A DNA stretch of 39,974 bases from a virus, in the IMG/VR virus record IMGVR_UViG_3300042868_005188, positions 1 to 39,974 of that record. One strand, 5' to 3'. Below the pieces are notes generated by a model. It was not told where the DNA came from, searched no databases, and worked only from the letters and a program-made list of their open reading frames with translations. The translations under genes were made by a program, and so were the position numbers. Positions 37,373 to 39,974 of the stretch are shown piece after piece (position 1 is the first letter of the stretch; every line of letters starts with the position of its first letter).

Positions 37373-37459
37373 GTCATTACACCACCACAACAGAACAAAC
37401 GTGATCTCCCAATCTTCGATCACCCACTCCACACTGTCCCACAATGTTGGTTCAGACAC
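37361..37459 (-). CDS. Trp-rich hydrophobic micro-protein (32 aa)
   Basis: GTG 37457-37459 overlaps the stop of the upstream ORF by 8 bp and is preceded by AGGGG at 6 nt. The peptide MSEPTLWDSVEWVIEDWEIT continues FVLLWWCNDLTS: an acidic, Trp-rich N-terminus followed by a short hydrophobic stretch. Size and composition would suit a membrane-active or regulatory peptide. Support is the SD and tight operon fit; no homology is claimed. Confidence 0.45.
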   Translation of the reverse strand: MSEPTLWDSVEWVIEDWEITFVLLWWCNDLTS

Positions 37460-37832
37460 GTTTCACCCCTATCAGTGGAAGATACAAACCGGGTCGCACT
37501 GTTGGCCGACACCACTTCAACCGGGTCGCTTCACTCAACGCCCACTGGATAGTGGTGGCAAAAATCGGTAGTTCACGATCCTTCAGTTCGGTAGCAACAT
37601 CTTCGGTAGTGAAAGTGGCACGTATCGGTAGCCTCCGCAGGGCCACAAACCGTACTGTTTGCAGCACATCAAATCGGTAGCGAACCTCGGTAGCCCAGGG
37701 TGCTAGTTTCGGTAGTGGACCCGCTGCACCGTCACCCTTCCGGTGCGGCGGGTCTTTTATCTGCGATCCGTTCCCGTTCACGTGGGGTTTTCCCACCGAA
37801 CATGCCGAACCGGTACGGTTGGTTGTGTTCAT
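37452..37832 (-). CDS. Winged-helix-like protein overlapping CTACCGA repeats
   Basis: Open frame of 126 codons; the start is uncertain. ATG 37830-37832 overlaps the WhiB gene by 101 bp, GTG 37779-37781 by 50 bp, and an internal GTG would give a 73-aa form. The first ~45 residues are atypical (GSACSVGKPHVNGNGSQIKD). The rest looks like a winged helix: RYRFDVLQTVRFVALRRLPI, TFTTEDVATELKDRELPIFA, TTIQWALSEATRLKWCRPTV, RPGLYLPLIGV. It may be a DNA-binding regulator. Seven CTACCGA copies lie within 37565-37715 of this ORF, in all three frames, so the gene and the repeat may be functionally linked. A GC hairpin lies at its 5' end. Confidence 0.6.
   Translation of the reverse strand: MNTTNRTGSACSVGKPHVNGNGSQIKDPPHRKGDGAAGPLPKLAPWATEVRYRFDVLQTVRFVALRRLPIRATFTTEDVATELKDRELPIFATTIQWALSEATRLKWCRPTVRPGLYLPLIGVKRV
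37718..37754 (+). terminator. Hairpin with plus-strand U-tract at whiB 3' end
   Basis: GACCCGCTGCACCG (37718-37731) pairs with CGGTGCGGCGGGTC (37741-37754) with one mismatch and a 9-nt loop. TTTTAT follows on the plus strand, so it reads as an intrinsic terminator for rightward transcription. The loop contains the stop of the first WhiB gene and a GGAAGGG SD-like run on the minus strand, so it could instead sequester a ribosome-binding site. Confidence 0.55.
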
Positions 37833-38007
37833 GGTGTAACGCGAACTCTAAACATGTGTTTCGTACTGTGCATTGCAAACATAGGAGTCGAGCCTGGTTG
37901 TAGGGGCCGGTGTTGTTGTCAGGGAAGAAAACTTCGGTAGCTGCGCCGACACATGCGGCGTGTTCCTGCCACGCTTGGTCAATAAAAATCGGTAGCGGGC
38001 TGTTCAC
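37732..38007 (-). CDS. WhiB-family iron-sulfur regulator (distal copy)
   Basis: 91 residues with all WhiB hallmarks: C19 (EHAACVG), then LLCLQCTVRNTC with C43, C46 and C52 (C-x2-C-x5-C) for a 4Fe-4S cluster, the Gly-rich turn GMFGGKTPRERERI, and a short basic tail. WhiB-like proteins are restricted to actinobacteria and their phages. They bind sigma factor region 4 and alter promoter choice. It lies 5 bp downstream of a second whiB-like gene. Two CTACCGA repeats occur within it (37934, 37989). Confidence 0.92.
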   Translation of the reverse strand: MNSPLPIFIDQAWQEHAACVGAATEVFFPDNNTGPYNQARLLCLQCTVRNTCLEFALHHEHNQPYRFGMFGGKTPRERERIADKRPAAPEG

Positions 38008-38012
38008 CAGTG

Positions 38013-38270
38013 TCAGGCTACTTGTTGTTGGCGTTTCCTGTGGAGAGTGGCACGTTCATCTGGGCTGAGGCCGCCGTACACACCGTGTCTGCCGTAGGTT
38101 GGGTCTGTTTCGATCAGCATGGCGTACTCTAAACAGTCGGTTTGGACAGGGCATTGTTGGCATAGGTTTTTGGCCCGCTGGTATGGGTAGCGTTCGGTAG
38201 CTTTCCCTTTTTCGAGAAAAAAGGTGCCGAGGGACACACCGCGACAGGCAGCGTCATTGATCCAGTTCAT
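38013..38270 (-). CDS. WhiB-family iron-sulfur regulator (proximal copy)
   Basis: 85 residues from ATG 38268-38270, which overlaps the upstream zinc-finger gene's stop (ATGA) and has GAAGGGAAG as SD; the longer frame to 38324 is not needed. C9 (NDAACRG), then NLCQQCPVQTDC with C37, C40 and C46, then GVYGGLSPDERATL and a basic tail. It differs clearly from the next WhiB copy, so it is not a recent duplicate. Probably redirects host or phage transcription via the sigma factor. One CTACCGA copy lies inside (38194). Confidence 0.92.
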   Translation of the reverse strand: MNWINDAACRGVSLGTFFLEKGKATERYPYQRAKNLCQQCPVQTDCLEYAMLIETDPTYGRHGVYGGLSPDERATLHRKRQQQVA

Positions 38271-38431
38271 TTCTTTTTTCTTCCCTTCTTTGGTTCTGGT
38301 TCTTGTTTCCGGTGGCACCAGCATTGGCAGTGGGCCACATCTTCTTTGGTTCTTTTCTGCAACAGATCTGAAACTGTCCAGCAGTGGTCGCAGAACCCTG
38401 GCGACCCATCGTATGTGTCAGGACGAGACAT
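38267..38431 (-). CDS. Cys/His-rich zinc-finger micro-protein (54 aa)
   Basis: A 54-codon ORF filling the gap between the MazG-like and whiB genes. ATG 38429-38431 overlaps the upstream stop by 14 bp and its TGA overlaps the WhiB ATG as ATGA. CDHC at residues 14-17 and HCQCWCH at 34-40 give an unusually dense set of metal ligands. A Lys-rich tail follows (RKQEPEPKKGRKKK). The tight packing strongly supports coding. It may bind nucleic acid through the basic tail. Its link to the WhiB genes is noteworthy. Confidence 0.75.
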   Translation of the reverse strand: MSRPDTYDGSPGFCDHCWTVSDLLQKRTKEDVAHCQCWCHRKQEPEPKKGRKKK

Positions 38432-38705
38432 GTGCCATGTTCATGCAACCGAGATACCCGATTGCGTCCACCAACGAGTCGTGGTGCCATGTTCCACGTT
38501 CACGTGCTGTGCGTAACCGTGCCATCTTGACAGCCACCATGAAACACAACGCTTCCTGCACGGTCAACTCAACACCGGTCAACCCGTAGAAAATGTCAAC
38601 TACTTTGCTGTAATCCTCAACAGGGTGAGCGTATTGGTTTTGTCGCGGCCCTGTGATCAGCTCATGTGCTTCATGCAGGATCTCCGCACCCTTCGAAACA
38701 CTCAT
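38418..38705 (-). CDS. DUF6378 / MazG-like protein
   Basis: 95 residues. EILHEAHELITGPRQNQYAH and DYSKVVDIFYGLTGVELTVQ are followed by EALCFMVAVKMARLR and HDSLVDAIGYLGCM. The 'R...Y..P..D......F....G..L...D.......K.AR......DSLVD..GY' pattern matches DUF6378, a phage family with the all-alpha NTP-pyrophosphatase (MazG-like) layout. If active it would hydrolyse nucleotides or clean the pool; E/D ligands are partly present (E51, D76 area). It sits between SSB and a zinc-finger gene. Activity is uncertain. Confidence 0.78.
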   Translation of the reverse strand: MSVSKGAEILHEAHELITGPRQNQYAHPVEDYSKVVDIFYGLTGVELTVQEALCFMVAVKMARLRTARERGTWHHDSLVDAIGYLGCMNMAHVSS

Positions 38706-38706
38706 G

Positions 38707-39108
38707 TCAGAACGGTTCTTCGTCTGTCAGTTTTGCTTGCGGGAACGCTTTACCGATTTGGGCTACCACTTGTTCGCTGCGATCCAAGAGGGCAACATCC
38801 CAACGAACAGACAGGCCACCGTCATCAGCGATCAACTGAAACTTGGAACCTTTCTTACCGTCTTTGGTTTCCCATTCCTTCTTTTCCATGCGACCCACAA
38901 TGATCACACGGTTACCTTTTTGGAATGAGGCCGCAAAGTTTTCGGCCAGTTTGTCAAACGCGACAACATCAAACCATGTGGTTTTCTTATCGTTTTGGGT
39001 TTTGCGGGTCACCCCAACAGACACCTCGATGGTGGCAAGGCCGTTGTTGGTGTAACGCAACTCTGGTTGTTGACCCACGTTGCCTGTGATTGTGATTTGG
39101 TTACTCAT
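38707..39108 (-). CDS. ssb: Single-stranded DNA-binding protein
   Basis: 133 residues from ATG 39106-39108, which overlaps the upstream micro-protein stop (ATGA) and has AGAAGGGAAC as SD. The OB fold reads ITITGNVGQQPELRYTNNGL, ATIEVSVGVTRKTQN, TTWFDVVAFDKLAENFAASF, QKGNRVIIVGRMEKKEW and FQLIADDGGLSVRWDVAL. The C-terminus LTDEEPF matches the acidic SSB tip (D-D-x-P-F type) that recruits partner proteins. It protects ssDNA from the phage exonuclease and supports replication and annealing. Confidence 0.93.
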   Translation of the reverse strand: MSNQITITGNVGQQPELRYTNNGLATIEVSVGVTRKTQNDKKTTWFDVVAFDKLAENFAASFQKGNRVIIVGRMEKKEWETKDGKKGSKFQLIADDGGLSVRWDVALLDRSEQVVAQIGKAFPQAKLTDEEPF

Positions 39109-39239
39109 TTTGTTCCCTTCTGGGTTAGTGGTGTTGTTCGCTGCCCTTGTTTCGGGCAGCTGTGTGTTGGTGGATAGGTCAATGTGATCAGTGTTTCGAT
39201 TTTTGCGCCGCAGTAACGGCACTCCCACTTCTGTTTCAC
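39105..39239 (-). CDS. Zinc-binding micro-protein (44 aa)
   Basis: A 44-codon ORF with GTG start 39237-39239 overlapping the upstream stop (GTGA) and a TGA overlapping the ssb ATG (ATGA). Residues 5-10 are WECRYC, then GAKIETLITLTYPPTHSCPK with a third cysteine. This 'W.C..CG......V...PP...C' layout resembles small Cys-rich proteins found in many mycobacteriophage-type genomes. Double 4-bp overlaps make coding very likely. Role unknown. Confidence 0.78.
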   Translation of the reverse strand: MKQKWECRYCGAKIETLITLTYPPTHSCPKQGQRTTPLTQKGTK

Positions 39240-39757
39240 GGTTTCTTATTCTTACCTATCCAACGGTCAGGGTCAAGGCTCTTTCTTTTAGCTATGCAAC
39301 CCCAACCGTTGAAACCTACCGGTTGTTTTGAGTAGGTGAAAAAATGGAATCCGAGCACCGCGATGCGGTTGGCGACCACCATTTGTTCTGCTTTGGTTGC
39401 TTGCCAGGGGGTTGGGGCGAAATGTCTGCCACCCCACCTAACCCATGTGCCGATGTAGATACCAAGACCACCGGACCAGCGGCCTTTGTCTCGCCAGTCG
39501 GCGGTGTACCCATCTTTTGATGATTCGCAGATGGCAACCTGTTCCCAATACTCAATTGGTGGCACACCTGGTTGTTTCATTTGTTCCCTCAGCTCAATCA
39601 CCCCTTTAGGGTCGGCTGGTTTTGACGGGATTTGACCGCGATATGGCGGGCGGTGAACGCTCATTTCCCTTTCTTGGTTCCCTTCTGGTGCTAGGGCCTG
39701 TGCTGATGCACCGGCGATGACGGATAAAGACAGGATTAGTGCAGCGACGATCCGCAT
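39236..39757 (-). CDS. Secreted Rpf/transglycosylase-like protein
   Basis: 173 residues with a clear signal peptide (MRIVAALILSLSVIAGASAQ, cut near residue 20). A linker follows, then a lysozyme-like resuscitation-promoting-factor domain: IEYWEQVAICESSKDG with the catalytic Glu at 78, WSGGLGIYIGTWVRWGGRHF, and TKAEQMVVANRIAVLG. It ends in a basic tail. Rpf-like domains cleave peptidoglycan glycan strands and are characteristic of actinobacteria. Made in the early-type operon with SSB, it would be exported through the host Sec route. It may help lysis or remodel the wall of dormant hosts. SD AAAAGGAGAAC is near-perfect. Confidence 0.88.
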   Translation of the reverse strand: MRIVAALILSLSVIAGASAQALAPEGNQEREMSVHRPPYRGQIPSKPADPKGVIELREQMKQPGVPPIEYWEQVAICESSKDGYTADWRDKGRWSGGLGIYIGTWVRWGGRHFAPTPWQATKAEQMVVANRIAVLGFHFFTYSKQPVGFNGWGCIAKRKSLDPDRWIGKNKKP

Positions 39758-39784
39758 GAGTTCTCCTTTTGACGGGGGACAGGA

Positions 39785-39799
39785 CTACGTAGGGGCCAT
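39785..39799 (-). other. SD-preceded minigene (M-A-P-T-stop)
   Basis: On the minus strand AAAGGAGAACG is followed by ATG GCC CCT ACG TAG. A nearly identical SD (AAAGGAGAAC) precedes the Rpf-like gene ATG 28 bp further on. This may be a translation-regulating minigene or a duplicated SD remnant. An 11-codon frame from ATG 39818-39820 covers the same bases. Confidence 0.4.
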
Positions 39800-39824
39800 C
39801 GTTCTCCTTTCAGCAAACATCAGA

Positions 39825-39902
39825 TCACCCTATCAAGGGGTCTTGTGTCACTTGTAATCGGCTAAACACAGCCCCGCACCACTCACAGGTTGGGTTGCTC
39901 AT
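39825..39902 (-). CDS. Possible 25-aa CxxC peptide
   Basis: A 25-codon ORF (MSNPTCEWCGAVFSRLQVTQ, then DPLIG), overlapping the 3' end of the 78-aa gene in another frame and spanning the circle junction. It has one CEWC knuckle, like the first half of a zinc ribbon. With one knuckle only, it would need to dimerise to hold a metal. Low support beyond the knuckle and its place in the operon. Confidence 0.35.
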   Translation of the reverse strand: MSNPTCEWCGAVFSRLQVTQDPLIG

Positions 39903-39974
39903 CTTCTACCACTTCCCACCATTCATCTGCGGCTTCTTCCAATTTGCGTCTTTCTTCGGAAACGACATACTCGA
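39838..39974. repeat. Direct terminal repeat, right copy (circle overlap)
   Basis: Identical to positions 1-137 apart from T at 39848 (C at position 11). See the left copy for interpretation. Confidence 0.93.
39883..39974 (-). CDS. Small acidic helical protein, copy without its start (window end)
   Basis: The 3' 92 bases of the 78-aa gene found complete at 46-282, repeated because of the terminal redundancy. The N-terminal coding part is cut off by the window end. This is one gene on the circular map, not a duplication. Confidence 0.85.
   Translation of the reverse strand, partial: EYVVSEERRKLEEAADEWWEVVEDEQPNL

Larger units (their letters stand above)
37565..38200. repeat. TCGGTAG cluster, right (10 copies)
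   Basis: TCGGTAG (CTACCGA on the minus strand) starts at 37565, 37588, 37603, 37625, 37674, 37687, 37709, 37934, 37989 and 38194. All ten have the same orientation and most extend to W-TCGGTAG-C/T. The first seven are within 151 bp, with irregular spacing (23, 15, 22, 49, 13 and 22 bp); the last three lie inside the two whiB genes. Confidence 0.88.

Noticed and set aside
37565-37715. CTACCGA copies as a CRISPR-like or tandem repeat
   Set aside because: Spacing is irregular (13-49 bp) and the unit is only seven bases; it fits dispersed binding sites better.
1-39974. Integrase, tRNA genes, CRISPR array, attP site
   Set aside because: No recombinase motifs, no cloverleaf with a GGTTCRANYCC-type arm, and no evenly spaced repeats were seen; a trained tRNA or covariance search was not possible.

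Overview
This window looks like a complete, circularly assembled genome of a tailed phage that infects an actinobacterium. The first 137 bases recur at the end with one mismatch, which gives a unit of 39,837 bp. The actinobacterial assignment rests on two WhiB-type iron-sulfur regulators, an Rpf-like secreted muralytic protein and many small actinophage-type zinc-ribbon genes. The long Thr-rich linker recalls Acidimicrobiia, but that is only a hint. I see no integrase, partition system, tRNA, CRISPR array, or phage DNA polymerase, primase or helicase.

Almost every gene is on the minus strand, packed with 1-4 bp stop/start overlaps (ATGA, TGATG, TAATG), so the map reads from right to left. The virion block runs from 33.0 kb down to 7.5 kb: large terminase with an N-terminal HTH, portal, a small linker protein, a 1581-aa putative internal virion protein, three helical virion-type proteins, a zinc ribbon, scaffold and major capsid protein with a strong terminator after it. 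Small head/tail proteins, a collagen-like fibre, a cassette of related fibre genes, two tail-tube-like proteins and a His-rich tail-collar fibre follow. No conventional tape measure is evident, so a short-tailed (podovirus-like) particle is likely. Three glycosyltransferases lie inside this block; one (18457-19200) is the only confident plus-strand gene.

The lysis block (7.5-5.1 kb) has a holin-like protein, an unusual secreted Thr-rich protein with a C-terminal membrane segment, a two-TM peptide, an M15-peptidase endolysin and a TM/coiled-coil peptide. It is followed by an HTH protein, a coiled-coil metallophosphoesterase and then, from a clear promoter at 3.2 kb, a recombination operon: YqaJ/lambda-type exonuclease, Rad52/ERF-like annealing protein, a PD-(D/E)XK resolvase-like nuclease and Cys-rich small proteins. 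This operon reads through the circle junction into the Rpf-like protein, SSB, a DUF6378/MazG-like protein, zinc-finger peptides, two WhiB proteins and a winged-helix-like protein (39.9-37.4 kb). A second strong promoter at 37.35 kb drives three unknown genes that end at a hairpin near 36.08 kb.

The 35.8-33.9 kb block differs: it is GC-richer and strand-skewed, probably transcribed as a leaderless mRNA. It encodes an unknown 205-aa protein, zinc-ribbon and membrane micro-proteins, and a short DnaN-like sliding clamp carrying its own zinc ribbon. It is bounded by a GC-rich repeat region (35.85-36.05 kb) and a gene-poor stretch (33.04-33.88 kb) next to the terminase gene.

The most unusual signal is the heptamer CTACCGA (TCGGTAG on the plus strand). 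I count 13 copies, all in one orientation, confined to 36.05-38.20 kb, lying in all three reading frames of one ORF and inside both whiB genes. It is therefore a DNA- or RNA-level signal and not a protein repeat.
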